A model generated the notes under the pieces. The model saw nothing but the letters and a program-made list of their open reading frames with translations. It had not been told where the DNA came from and did no database searches. The translations under genes and the position numbers were made by a program. A stretch of DNA of 64,000 bases, taken from assembly GCA_963718295.1 (NCBI GenBank), contig CAVQYV010000003.1:124001-188000 (forward strand). The letters are read 5' to 3'. This document shows positions 36,191-44,506 of this stretch, piece by piece. The stretch comes from CAVQYV01 sp963718295 [NCBI: uncultured Methylomirabilota bacterium]. Its GTDB lineage: Bacteria > Methylomirabilota > Methylomirabilia > CAVQYV01. The first letter of the stretch is position 1; each line of letters starts with the position of its first letter.

Positions 36191-36905
36191 ATGGCTAATC
36201 AATTAGGACTTCAAGACATCGACCCGCAGGTTTACGAGAAGGAATTTTCGCAACCTATTCATCGGGTGGGAAGCATCACCTGTCTCCTGACCATGTTTGG
36301 AATGTTTCTGCCCCCCTCTATGGCTCTATCTCCAGTACGGCGTGTTTCCTCCCCCGAAGGCCATCGTCGTCGGGATGGGAATGGCCTTGACCTATGCCGC
36401 ACCGTTCTTCATCATCGAGCCCATCAGCTACTACCCCACATTGGGCGATGCCGGGACCTATATGTCCTTTCTGGCCGGCAACATCGCCAATATGCGACTC
36501 CCCTGCGCGGCCGTCGCCCAGTCGGTATCCGGTGTCGAGGAGGGGACCAAGAAAGGGGAGCTCATCGCCACGGTCGGTATCGCCATCTCCATCTGGCTCA
36601 GCATTATCGCCGTGTTCATCGGCGCGGTGGCGACCGGCTGGATCGTCACTACCTTTCCTCCTCCGGTTCAGGATGCTTTCAAGCGGTTTCTGCTGCCCGC
36701 GGTCTTCGGGGCGGTGTTCGGACAATTCGCCCTGCGGGGATTCATATACGCACCGGTGGCCTTGATCCTGGCCTTAGTTCCCCTGTACCTGAAATGGCCA
36801 GGCTACAGTGCAATTCCCTTGGCGGTGTTTGGGACCATCTTATTCGGCCGACTCCTCTACCGCCAGGGCAAAACGCAGGCGCCCGAAGGAGAAGGAAGAC
36901 CCTGA
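36191..36905 (+). pseudogene. Membrane partner of DUF5058, frameshifted
   Basis: Two frames make one protein of about 237 residues. The first frame begins MANQLGLQDIDPQVYEKEF and enters a membrane segment (LLTMFGMFLPP); the next frame carries on with LWLYLQYGVFPPPKAIVVGMGMA and four or five more membrane segments (GDAGTYMSFLAGNIANMRLPCAAVAQSV, positions 36447-36530; LSIIAVFIGAVATGWI; FLLPAVFGAVFGQF). The break is a run of six C at 36311-36316; five C restore one frame. I do not know a named family for it. Fourteen bases after DUF5058 and 21 before the M20 gene, it probably forms a hetero-oligomeric transporter with DUF5058. Confidence 0.72.
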
Positions 36906-36926
36906 AGATCGAAAAGGAGAGAACGG

Positions 36927-38111
36927 ATGGGAATTGACCTGAAGGACTTGAAGAAGGAAATCAGAGAGCTCACGCCGGAGTTGGTGGAATTGAGGCGCTA
37001 TCTGCACCGCCATCCCGAGCCCGGCTTCCGGGAGGTCTGGACGGGCAACACCATGGCGGAGAGACTGAGGGAACTGGGCTATGAGGTGAAGTCCGGCATC
37101 GCCAAGACGGGAGTCATGGGGCTTCTGCGCGGAGGGAAGCCGGGCAAGACGCTGCTTCTGCGGGCCGATATCGATGCCTTGACCATCGAGGAAAAGAACG
37201 AGATCGACTATCGCTCGGAGCAGGTCGGGGCGATGCATGCCTGCGGTCATGATGGACATATGGCGATCGCCCTCACCGTCGCCAAGATCCTGTCGCGCCA
37301 CAAAGAAGAGCTTTCCGGGAACGTGAAATTCATATTTCAGCCCGCGGAGGAGGGTCCAGGCGGGGCCAAACCGATGATCGAAGAGGGAGTGTTGAAAGAT
37401 CCCAAGCCGGATCGAGCCCTGGGCCTTCATCTTTGGAATGTACTGCCGGTGGGCATCGTGGGGATTCGCCCGGGCCCCACCTTTGCCTGCCTGGATGCCA
37501 TTGACATCACCATCAAGGGCAAAGGAGGACACGGCGCCGCACCGCACCAGACGGTGGATGCCATCGTCGCCTCCGCCCAAATCGTCACCGCCTTGCAGAC
37601 CATGGTCAGCCGGGAGGTAGATCCCATCAAACCGGCGGTGCTCTCCATCGGGACGATCCAAGGCGGGCATGCCTACAACATCATTGCCAACGAGGTGAAG
37701 ATGACGGGCACAGTGCGGGCCTTCGATCTGGAGCTGCGCAAGACGCTCCCCGAGAGGATCGAGCGGATCATCAAGGGGATCACCTCGGGTCTGCGGGCCG
37801 AATACGATTTCGAATATCGCTTCGGCTATCCTCCCCTGGTGAACGATGAGGCGGTCTGTAACTGGATGAGGGAGATCGCAGCTGGGGTAGTGGGAGAGGG
37901 GAATATCAAGGTCCCCGATCCGACCATGGGGGGAGAGGATATGGCCTACTTCTTGGAGGAGGTCCCCGGTTGTTATCTCCTTTTGGGTTCAGCCAACGAA
38001 GAGAAGGGGCTAAATAAGCCCCATCACAATTCGGAGTTCAACTTCGACGAGGCGGCCCTGCCCATCGGGGTGGAAATCCTGGCCCGGGCGGCCCTGCGCT
38101 TCCTCTCCTGA
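36927..38111 (+). CDS. M20-family amidohydrolase (HipO/IAA-amino-acid hydrolase type)
   Basis: 394 residues. Metal-site motifs of the HipO/AbgB/ILR1 group: RYLHRHPEPGF, MHACGHDGHMA (Cys and His ligands), QPAEEGPGGAKPM (catalytic Glu pair), GLHLWNVLPVG, GHGAAPHQTVDAI (lid) and a late HHNSEFNFDE. These enzymes cleave N-acyl or N-aroyl amino acids. GGAG sits seven bases before the ATG. Coupling with two membrane proteins recalls AbgAB-AbgT, where a conjugate is imported and then hydrolysed. A terminator follows at 38143. Confidence 0.92.
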   Translation: MGIDLKDLKKEIRELTPELVELRRYLHRHPEPGFREVWTGNTMAERLRELGYEVKSGIAKTGVMGLLRGGKPGKTLLLRADIDALTIEEKNEIDYRSEQVGAMHACGHDGHMAIALTVAKILSRHKEELSGNVKFIFQPAEEGPGGAKPMIEEGVLKDPKPDRALGLHLWNVLPVGIVGIRPGPTFACLDAIDITIKGKGGHGAAPHQTVDAIVASAQIVTALQTMVSREVDPIKPAVLSIGTIQGGHAYNIIANEVKMTGTVRAFDLELRKTLPERIERIIKGITSGLRAEYDFEYRFGYPPLVNDEAVCNWMREIAAGVVGEGNIKVPDPTMGGEDMAYFLEEVPGCYLLLGSANEEKGLNKPHHNSEFNFDEAALPIGVEILARAALRFLS

Positions 38112-38142
38112 GCCCTTCCGGTCATTGGTCTTCTCAGAAAAG

Positions 38143-38177
38143 TGGCTGTGGGTTCTGACCGCAGCCATTTTTCTTTT
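38143..38177 (+). terminator. Rho-independent terminator (probably two-way)
   Basis: TGGCTGTGG-7 base loop-CCGCAGCCA followed by TTTTTCTTTT. An A run (GAAAAG) lies on the left, so the hairpin can also end minus-strand transcripts. It separates the convergent M20 and mtaD genes. Confidence 0.88.
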
Positions 38178-38223
38178 GGGCTCAGGGTCTCCCCGAGGCG
38201 GAGCTATCCCCTCCTGCCTCTCT

Positions 38224-39486
38224 TCAGGGGGCCCGTCTGATTAGATCGAAGGCCACCTCCCTGGCCTTTGCCACAATCTCCTCCTCGCCCTCCACCTTCC
38301 GGTCCTGCATCAGGATCTTGCCGCCGCAGATGAGGGTGTCTATCACCGAGCCATTGGCCGAATAGACCAGGTCTGAGTCCGTGTGGAAATGGGGTACCAG
38401 CTGGGGATGGTTCAGGTCCACCAGGGCAATATCGGCCCATTTCCCCTCGGCAATCAGGCCACAATCCAGTCGGAAGGCCCGGCCCCCCTGGAGGCTGAGC
38501 ATCTCCATCGTCTCGTGGGCCTTTTGCGCCACCGGGCTCTTGGTATGAAACTTCTGAAGAAGGGAAGCGAACTTGGCCGTCTCCAGCATGTCCAGGTTAT
38601 TGTTGGAGGCACAACCGTCGGTTCCCAGACAAATGGTCAGCCCTCTCTCCCGCAACTCCCGATAGGGGAAGACCCCTTCCACAGCGAGCTTCATGTTAGA
38701 TACCGGATTGTGCACCAGCTTCACTTCGTACGCCTTTAAGAGATCCATCTCCTCGGCATCCAGCCAGATGCAGTGGCAGGCGATCAGATGGGGCCCCAGG
38801 AAGCCCAGCCGCTCCAGATACTTCACGGGGCGAACCCCGTGCTGCTTCAGACATCCCTCCACCTCTTCTCGGCTCTCGGAGAGATGGAAATGAATGAGAA
38901 CCCCCTTTTCCTTCGCGAAATCCCCACACCACCGCAGCGCCGCCTCCGATACGGTATAGATCGCATGAGGACCCAAGGTGAAGATCACCCTGGGGCCGAA
39001 GGCCTGCCTCTCTTGAAAGAGCTTTTCGTTCAGGGAAAACTGCTCCCTCATCTTGTCCTCTCGGAAGGTGTCGATAAAGACGGCGCTCACCGCTGCCCGG
39101 ATCCCCATCTCCTGGACTGCCCTCGCCGTCCCCCGCCAGTGCCAGTACATATCGTTGAAGAACGTGGTGCCCGTCTTGATCATCTCCAGGCAAGCGAGCT
39201 TCACTCCCCAGTAGACATCCTCCTCGGTAAGATGGGCCTCCACTGGCCAGATCTTCGTCTCTAACCATTCCTTCAACGGCATATCGTCCGCATAGCCTCG
39301 GAGAAGGGTCATGGCGGCATGGGTATGGCCATTGACAAAGGAGGGTATGGCGATCTTATCTGTCCCCGGGATCACGATATCCGCCGGCTCTTCGATTCGA
39401 TCCGCGATCCTTTGGATCCGATCCTCCTCGATGAGGATATCCTTCTTCTCCCCATTCAGGCGCACTTGCTCGATCAATAGGCTCAT
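38224..39486 (-). CDS. mtaD: 5-methylthioadenosine/S-adenosylhomocysteine deaminase
   Basis: 420 residues, amidohydrolase superfamily. VNGHTHAAMTLLRGYADD (metal HxH), FTLGPHAIYTVS, HFHLSESREEV, ACHCIWLD, HNPVSNMKLAVEG and LGTDGCASNNNLDM (Asp) give the full metal site of MTA/SAH deaminases. It converts MTA or SAH to the inosine forms. The ATG overlaps the stop of the phosphorylase gene (ATGA); the longer in-frame start at 39615 would lie inside that gene. Confidence 0.93.
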   Translation of the reverse strand: MSLLIEQVRLNGEKKDILIEEDRIQRIADRIEEPADIVIPGTDKIAIPSFVNGHTHAAMTLLRGYADDMPLKEWLETKIWPVEAHLTEEDVYWGVKLACLEMIKTGTTFFNDMYWHWRGTARAVQEMGIRAAVSAVFIDTFREDKMREQFSLNEKLFQERQAFGPRVIFTLGPHAIYTVSEAALRWCGDFAKEKGVLIHFHLSESREEVEGCLKQHGVRPVKYLERLGFLGPHLIACHCIWLDAEEMDLLKAYEVKLVHNPVSNMKLAVEGVFPYRELRERGLTICLGTDGCASNNNLDMLETAKFASLLQKFHTKSPVAQKAHETMEMLSLQGGRAFRLDCGLIAEGKWADIALVDLNHPQLVPHFHTDSDLVYSANGSVIDTLICGGKILMQDRKVEGEEEIVAKAREVAFDLIRRAP

Positions 39487-40190
39487 TTCATGCTCTCCAA
39501 TGCCCGGATCAGCACCTTTCCGATCTGGTTCACATTCTCCCTCGCCATCCTCGCGATGTCCTCCGCGAGCAAGGGGACATCCATCAGGCCATGGGCGAAA
39601 TTGTCCACCGAGCACAGGCTGGCATAGGGCAGCCCCAGCTCCTGGGCGAGGGTGGCCTCGTGGGCCATAGTCATCCCCACTACATCCCCAAATTGGCTCA
39701 GCATTGCGACCTCCGCCCGGGTCTCGAGCCGGGGGCCGAGGGTATGGATGTAAACCCCCCCGTCCCGGAATTCGACCTCTGCATCGGATGCGGCCCGAGC
39801 CAAAACCGCCCTCAATTTCTGGCTCAGGGTCGGCGTGATATGCACTGCCCGATCTTCGTGGAAGGTCAGGATCTGCCAGGGACAGAGGAAGTCGCTGGGG
39901 ATCACGATCGATCCTGGAGGGATGTCCCGCTTTAAGCTTCCCACGGAATTGACGCCTATCACCTGGGAAACGCCCAGGCTCAGGAGGGCAGACAGGTTGG
40001 CTCGGTGGTTGATGCGGTGGGGAGGAATTCTATGCGGTCCATGGCGGAAGAGAAAGGCGATCTCCTGGCCCGCCACTGAGGCAAGGCAGATGAGGTCAGA
40101 GGGATCTCCATAGACAGTCTGCACCTTTTTTCGCTCTGCATTCTCCAATCCGGCAACAGAGAAATTGGCTCCGGCGATGATTCCGACCAT
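39483..40190 (-). CDS. mtnP: MTAP-type purine nucleoside phosphorylase
   Basis: 235 residues, phosphorylase of the PNP/MTAP family. RHGPHRIPPHRINHRANL is the phosphate/purine loop, GVNSVGSLKRDIPPGSIVIPSDF and YIHTLGPRLETRAEV are core signatures, and GMTMAHEATLAQELGLPYASL follows. The base-site residues SVDNFAHG differ from classical MTA phosphorylase (usually with a T-D-Y-D pattern), so it may act on methylthioinosine or other 6-oxopurine nucleosides, which fits its coupling with mtaD. ATG at 40190 is chosen by family length. Confidence 0.88.
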   Translation of the reverse strand: MVGIIAGANFSVAGLENAERKKVQTVYGDPSDLICLASVAGQEIAFLFRHGPHRIPPHRINHRANLSALLSLGVSQVIGVNSVGSLKRDIPPGSIVIPSDFLCPWQILTFHEDRAVHITPTLSQKLRAVLARAASDAEVEFRDGGVYIHTLGPRLETRAEVAMLSQFGDVVGMTMAHEATLAQELGLPYASLCSVDNFAHGLMDVPLLAEDIARMARENVNQIGKVLIRALESMK

Positions 40191-40258
40191 GAACGCCCAC
40201 AAGTCCTTCCTTTGATTTGTCGTCTCATCACAACACGGTCTTGACAGAGGAATCGAAG

Positions 40259-40606
40259 CTATTTCGAGTATTCGACGGTGACGGTAGTGCGAATCCCGCC
40301 CCGGATATTCCAATACCCCACGACCTTCATGCGCCGCGGCTGGCAGGCTGCAACCAGGTCCTCCAGGATCTGATTGGTGGCCGCTTCGTGGTAAATCTCG
40401 TCGTTCCGATAACTCACCAGATAGAGCTTCAGGCTCTTCAGCTCGATCAGGACCTGATCGGGCACATAGCTGATCTTGAAGCTGGAAAAATCAGGCTGGT
40501 CTTGCCTCTGCGGGCAGAGGCAAGTGAACTCCAGGCACTCCACCTCAATCTCGTAGTCCCGCTGGGGGAATGGATTGAGGATCCCCTGTAACGCATCCCT
40601 TTTCAA
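40259..40606 (-). CDS. queF: 7-cyano-7-deazaguanine reductase
   Basis: 115 residues, the single-domain QueF form that reduces preQ0 to preQ1 with NADPH in queuosine synthesis. FTCLCPQRQDQPDF holds the catalytic Cys and Asp; ELKSLKLYLVSYRNDEIYHE is the T-fold signature with the substrate Glu. The TTG at 40606 has AAGGAAG seven bases upstream; another TTG at 40627 would add seven residues. It is followed by mtnP. Confidence 0.92.
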   Translation of the reverse strand: MKRDALQGILNPFPQRDYEIEVECLEFTCLCPQRQDQPDFSSFKISYVPDQVLIELKSLKLYLVSYRNDEIYHEAATNQILEDLVAACQPRRMKVVGYWNIRGGIRTTVTVEYSK

Positions 40607-40654
40607 AGTCCTGCTTCCTTTTCCCAATCTGGCATGTGTTGCCGGGTCTTCACC

Positions 40655-41797
40655 TCAGGAGGGTCCCTCCAGATTCCTATCCGCCCGGAGATCATCGATG
40701 AGCTGATCCAATGTGGGAGGCATGAGGGGTATCGGGTTGAGTGGAATTCCGTCTTTTCGAATCTCAAAATGGAGGTGATTCCCGGTGGAATGGCCAGAAT
40801 TTCCTACCCCCAGAATGGGCTGGCCCCTTTTGACCGTATCGCCCTCTTGCACTAAAATGACCACACCGTGGCCGTAGACTGTGCGGTAGCCATTGTCATG
40901 CTGGAGCACCACAGCGTTGCCCAACCCCCTCCGGGAATGCTGCATATAGATCACCTCTCCGTCTGCAGCTGCCACGACTTCGTGATAGGAAGGCGCAGCG
41001 ATATCCACGCCGGTGTGCATCCTCCTTCCTCGAGGTCCAAAACGGGAGGTAATTCGGTTGATGAGAGGCCAGATGAAACCCTCCGGGCCTGTATTGATAG
41101 GTCTCTCCGGGGAAATCCCGGGAGGGGCGACATGGGCCTGCTCCCCAGATCCTTCGCCAGGGGATTCCGGCCCAGCCCGCGCTTCTTCTGAATCGGAGGG
41201 CGCACCCTTACCCTCTTTCAGGGGATCCCTCGTCACGTAAAAGGGTTGGATATATGCGGCAGGGCCCTCCTCTCCTGTGTCTTGGGCTGCCAGGGCCTTC
41301 CCGATTTCCATTCTCTGCTTGCCGGAAAGGGGCTTGAACGGCTCCACTCTCTGCACCTTCTTGGCCCCGGGAATGAAAAGGCGCTGTCCTACTCGAAGGG
41401 CGGAAGGTTTGGGCAGGTCATTTGCCTTGACCAGGTCTTCGATCGAAACATGGTAGGCCCGGCTGATGCCAAACAGGTTTTGGCCCTTCCGGACCACGTG
41501 ATAAGAGCCCTCCGACTTTCTCCCCTGGGGGAGCCTCTTCGATTGGGAGGGTTTGGTTTTGCCCGCCGTTTTCGGATTCGCTTTGCCGGAAGGAGCTTTT
41601 GGGGCCGCCGAAGATTCTCGCACTTGACCTTTAGATGCCTTTGGGGCAGTCTTGGCGGAGTCCGATTTACGGGCTTGGCATGGAGGCAACTTCTTGGTGC
41701 CTTTGGAGGGCGATCCTCCCCATATCGAGGGAGGGCAACACAGGAAAAACGCCCCGACCAACAGGAAAAAGAGCCTTGCTGCAGGAACTCTTTTCAT
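40655..41797 (-). CDS. LysM/M23-domain murein peptidase
   Basis: 380 residues. Signal peptide (1-28), a Lys/Pro/Ala-rich linker (30-95), a LysM peptidoglycan-binding domain (YHVVRKGQNLFGISRAY to LFIPG, about 99-142), a second disordered stretch, and a C-terminal M23 lysostaphin-type peptidase: MHTGVDIAAP (His, Asp), VYGHGVVIL, and NHLHFEI. All zinc ligands are present, so it may be an active endopeptidase or an amidase activator of the NlpD/EnvC type. AGGAGG lies ten bases before the ATG. Confidence 0.9.
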   Translation of the reverse strand: MKRVPAARLFFLLVGAFFLCCPPSIWGGSPSKGTKKLPPCQARKSDSAKTAPKASKGQVRESSAAPKAPSGKANPKTAGKTKPSQSKRLPQGRKSEGSYHVVRKGQNLFGISRAYHVSIEDLVKANDLPKPSALRVGQRLFIPGAKKVQRVEPFKPLSGKQRMEIGKALAAQDTGEEGPAAYIQPFYVTRDPLKEGKGAPSDSEEARAGPESPGEGSGEQAHVAPPGISPERPINTGPEGFIWPLINRITSRFGPRGRRMHTGVDIAAPSYHEVVAAADGEVIYMQHSRRGLGNAVVLQHDNGYRTVYGHGVVILVQEGDTVKRGQPILGVGNSGHSTGNHLHFEIRKDGIPLNPIPLMPPTLDQLIDDLRADRNLEGPS

Positions 41798-41848
41798 AAG
41801 AAAGCATCCTCCTCTTTCGCTGCTCAAGGAAAGAAAGGTACGCCCATC

Positions 41849-42653
41849 CTATTTGATCAACAGTCCTGCATAGCCTACTACTTGACTGAAGTCGCGGTTG
41901 ACATCGCCCGAGGTCATATACCGGATCAGATTCGCAGAGGTGGCCCCTAACTTCTTGGCTGCTACCAAAGTCGCAACGGTCGGGGCAAAGCCGCACATGG
42001 AGATCCGGTTTTTCAAGACGGTTTCGTACAGACCCAAAGGATCGAGATTCAAGATGGCCTCGATGGCAAGTTTATCCTTTGATTCTGCAGTCGCCTGCGA
42101 GACATAGTGGCTCATGTCGGTGCTGGCCAGGATCATCACCCTCTCGGGATAACCATTCAACGCCGCTGCGATAGCGGATCCCACATCCTGGCAGACCGTG
42201 AATTCGTGGCTGTACATGCTGATGGGGACGAAGTCGAAGGCTTTTCCTAAATATTGAAGAAAGGGAAGCTGCACCTCAATGGAGTGCTCTCGTTGATGCC
42301 CCCTGTCATCATCGTTAAGGGTGCGGGACGAGTGGAGAATCCGTTGGGCCAACTCCGAATTGATCTTGACGCCCCCCAAGGGCATGTCCCACTCCCCATG
42401 GGTCATGATCGAGGCCCCAGCCCCTATTCCCGGTATGATTCGGACCCAAGATAATGAAGGATTGAGGGAACATCATTCGGGAATAGACGGCCCCCGCCAC
42501 TTTTCCCGAATAGATGAAACCGGCGTGGGGCACCACCGCTCCCAAGGCTTCCTCCTGCGGGGCGTCCTCCTCGATGAATTCTTGGATTTGAGAGAGGAGC
42601 CGTTCCCTTCTTTCTTCATAGAAGGAACCGGCCACTGCCGGCTTTCTGATCAT
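41849..42653 (-). pseudogene. amrB: AmmeMemoRadiSam system protein B (Memo family), frameshifted
   Basis: The first frame gives [37 protein letters not shown] and ILGPNHTG; the second frame takes up at [15 protein letters not shown] and runs through EHSIEVQLPFLQYL, LASTDMSHYVS and the C-terminus. One surplus base in the AA at 42427-42428 breaks it; with a single A the join reads [16 protein letters not shown]. Memo proteins resemble extradiol dioxygenases, and form a conserved set with AMMECR1 and a radical SAM protein of unknown role; no such partners are seen here. The start overlaps the nuclease-like gene by 38 bases. Confidence 0.8.
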
Positions 42654-43543
42654 CCCCCACCTTTGCAACTGGACTGGCCTTCTGACCCAACCAACATCCT
42701 AAGATCCTGGCAAGATTGCTGATGAGGTTCGGTTTGCTATTGGTGACGAAGATCCGATCTTGGATGAGAAAGGTCTCGTCAAAAAGTCTGCGGATCGAGA
42801 TTTGCTCCATCCTCTCTGGATCGACGAGTCGTTCCTCAAGGAGCGGGATCACTTTGTCCTTCATTCGAAGCTCGGTGTCCACCAGCAATATCGCGAAGTT
42901 GGGCATAAGGGCATCGACGCGATCCATGAAGCTTCCGATCTCGGTCCCCTCAATGTGCTTGGGGGGCGCGGATTTGACCTCCAGATAGAGGAGGTTCCTT
43001 TCCACCCAAGAGAGGACGTCATAATCCCCGCCCGCCTTCAGATGTCCGAATTTCGCCCCCCAGATGGCGGGACAGGCAAATTCTTTCTCCATGACCTGCG
43101 CCACAAACCACTCCAAAGTCCCACCGAAATTCCTCACCGTATCCTTGGTTAGCACAAGCCCTTGCCTTCCGGACTGGAGGATCCCGCAGCCAATCAGGAA
43201 CTGAGTATACTCCTCTTCGGTCTCCGGAGAGCAGAATCTCCGAACGCCTGAGGGCCTGCAGACACCCCTGCCGGGAAATGATCTCGCGGAGAAAGATGCG
43301 GAAAGAATAGCGCTTCATCATCTCGTAGAACTGGCATTCTTTTCCCGGCGAGATATCTTTCGGCAGAAGGAGGTTCTCGGTGGGGTTCGATTTTCCAAGG
43401 ATCAACCCCCTTCGGTGAAGGACCTCTTCGATCGAAGGGGAACCCTCCAACCTCTGCTTGATTTCGTCCACGCGGCGGTGGAGGAGAAGAAGTTGGGACT
43501 TGATCTCAGCCAACTCCTTTTCTACGGCCGTTCCTTTAACCAT
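42616..43543 (-). pseudogene. Coiled-coil protein with PD-(D/E)xK nuclease-like domain, frameshifted
   Basis: Two frames join into about 308 residues. The N-terminal frame has a charged coiled coil (VEKELAEIKSQLLLLHRRVD) and a helical LYEMMKRYSFRIFLREII-type segment; the other frame carries CSPETEEEYTQFLIGCGILQ and a C-terminal domain with GGDYDVLSWVERNLLYLEVKS, the D...ExK pattern of restriction-like nucleases. One surplus base around 43243-43244 breaks the frame. I do not recognise a named family. It sits between the sugar epimerase (22-base overlap) and amrB. Start ATG 43543 has AGGGAAG upstream. Confidence 0.65.
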
Positions 43544-44478
43544 CTGACTTCCCTGGTAAGGCCCTCGACGATCGGGGTTTGGGGAAGATATCCCAAGAGG
43601 GTTCGGGCGCGCAGGCAATCGGCATAAGTGTGCATCATCTCCCCCTTCAGCGGAGGCTGATGATCGACCTCAATCCGCTTCCCTATGATCTCCTTTAAGT
43701 GCTGAAGCACCGCATTGATCGATATCCGGGAACCGCCTCCGATATTGAAGACCTGGCCCACCACCCCCTCCTTCAGCGAAAGGAGGTTGGCATCCACGGC
43801 ATCTGAGATGTAAGTGAAGTCACGGGTCTGCTCGCCATCCCCATAGATCACAATCGGCTCTCCTCGAAGGGCGCTGCTGATGAACCGATGAAAAGCCATG
43901 TCTGGCCTCTGTCGCGGTCCATAAATTGTGAAATAGCGGAGGGATATCACGGGGATGCCGTAGTTCTGCCAATACAGATGGCAGAGGTTTTCGGCTGCCA
44001 GCTTCGTCACCCCATAAGGGGAGACGGGTTGCAGATAAGTGTTCTCTCTCATGGGAAGCCCCGCGTCGGAGCCATAGACGGATGAAGATGAGGCATACAC
44101 CAGTTTCTTGACCCGTCGTCCAGTTTGCTTTACCGCCTCCAAGAGCCTTTGGGTCCCATCGATATTGTTACGGATATAGGCCGAAAAATCCCTTCCCCAG
44201 GATTTCCTCACCCCGGCCTGCGCCGCATGGTGAAATATGTAATCGCAATCCCTGACCAGCTCCTCCAAATCTGCATGAAGCAGGTCCGCCTCCAAGAAAC
44301 CGAATCGAGGCTTCCCCCTCAACTCTCCCAGATTAGACTCCTTAACGGAGCGGGGATAGTAGTCGGTGAAGCAATCGAGGCCCAAGACACGGTGGCCTTC
44401 ATCCAGCAGCCTTCGACAAAGATGAGACCCGATGAAACCTGCCGCCCCTGTGACCAAGGACTTGGGTGCCTCATTCAT
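43522..44478 (-). CDS. NAD-dependent sugar-nucleotide epimerase/dehydratase
   Basis: 318 residues, extended short-chain dehydrogenase. VTGAAGFIGSHLCRRLL binds NAD; YASSSSVYG and YGVTKLAAE give the Ser and YxxxK catalytic set; RYFTIYGPRQRPDMA and the GDGEQTRDFTYI loop match UDP-glucose or UDP-glucuronate 4-epimerases. It likely supplies an epimerised sugar for LPS or O-antigen. ATG at 44478 has AGGAAG eight bases upstream. Confidence 0.9.
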   Translation of the reverse strand: MNEAPKSLVTGAAGFIGSHLCRRLLDEGHRVLGLDCFTDYYPRSVKESNLGELRGKPRFGFLEADLLHADLEELVRDCDYIFHHAAQAGVRKSWGRDFSAYIRNNIDGTQRLLEAVKQTGRRVKKLVYASSSSVYGSDAGLPMRENTYLQPVSPYGVTKLAAENLCHLYWQNYGIPVISLRYFTIYGPRQRPDMAFHRFISSALRGEPIVIYGDGEQTRDFTYISDAVDANLLSLKEGVVGQVFNIGGGSRISINAVLQHLKEIIGKRIEVDHQPPLKGEMMHTYADCLRARTLLGYLPQTPIVEGLTREVRWLKERP

Positions 44479-44506
44479 CTTGGATCTTCCTGCCCTTTTC
44501 TCATGG

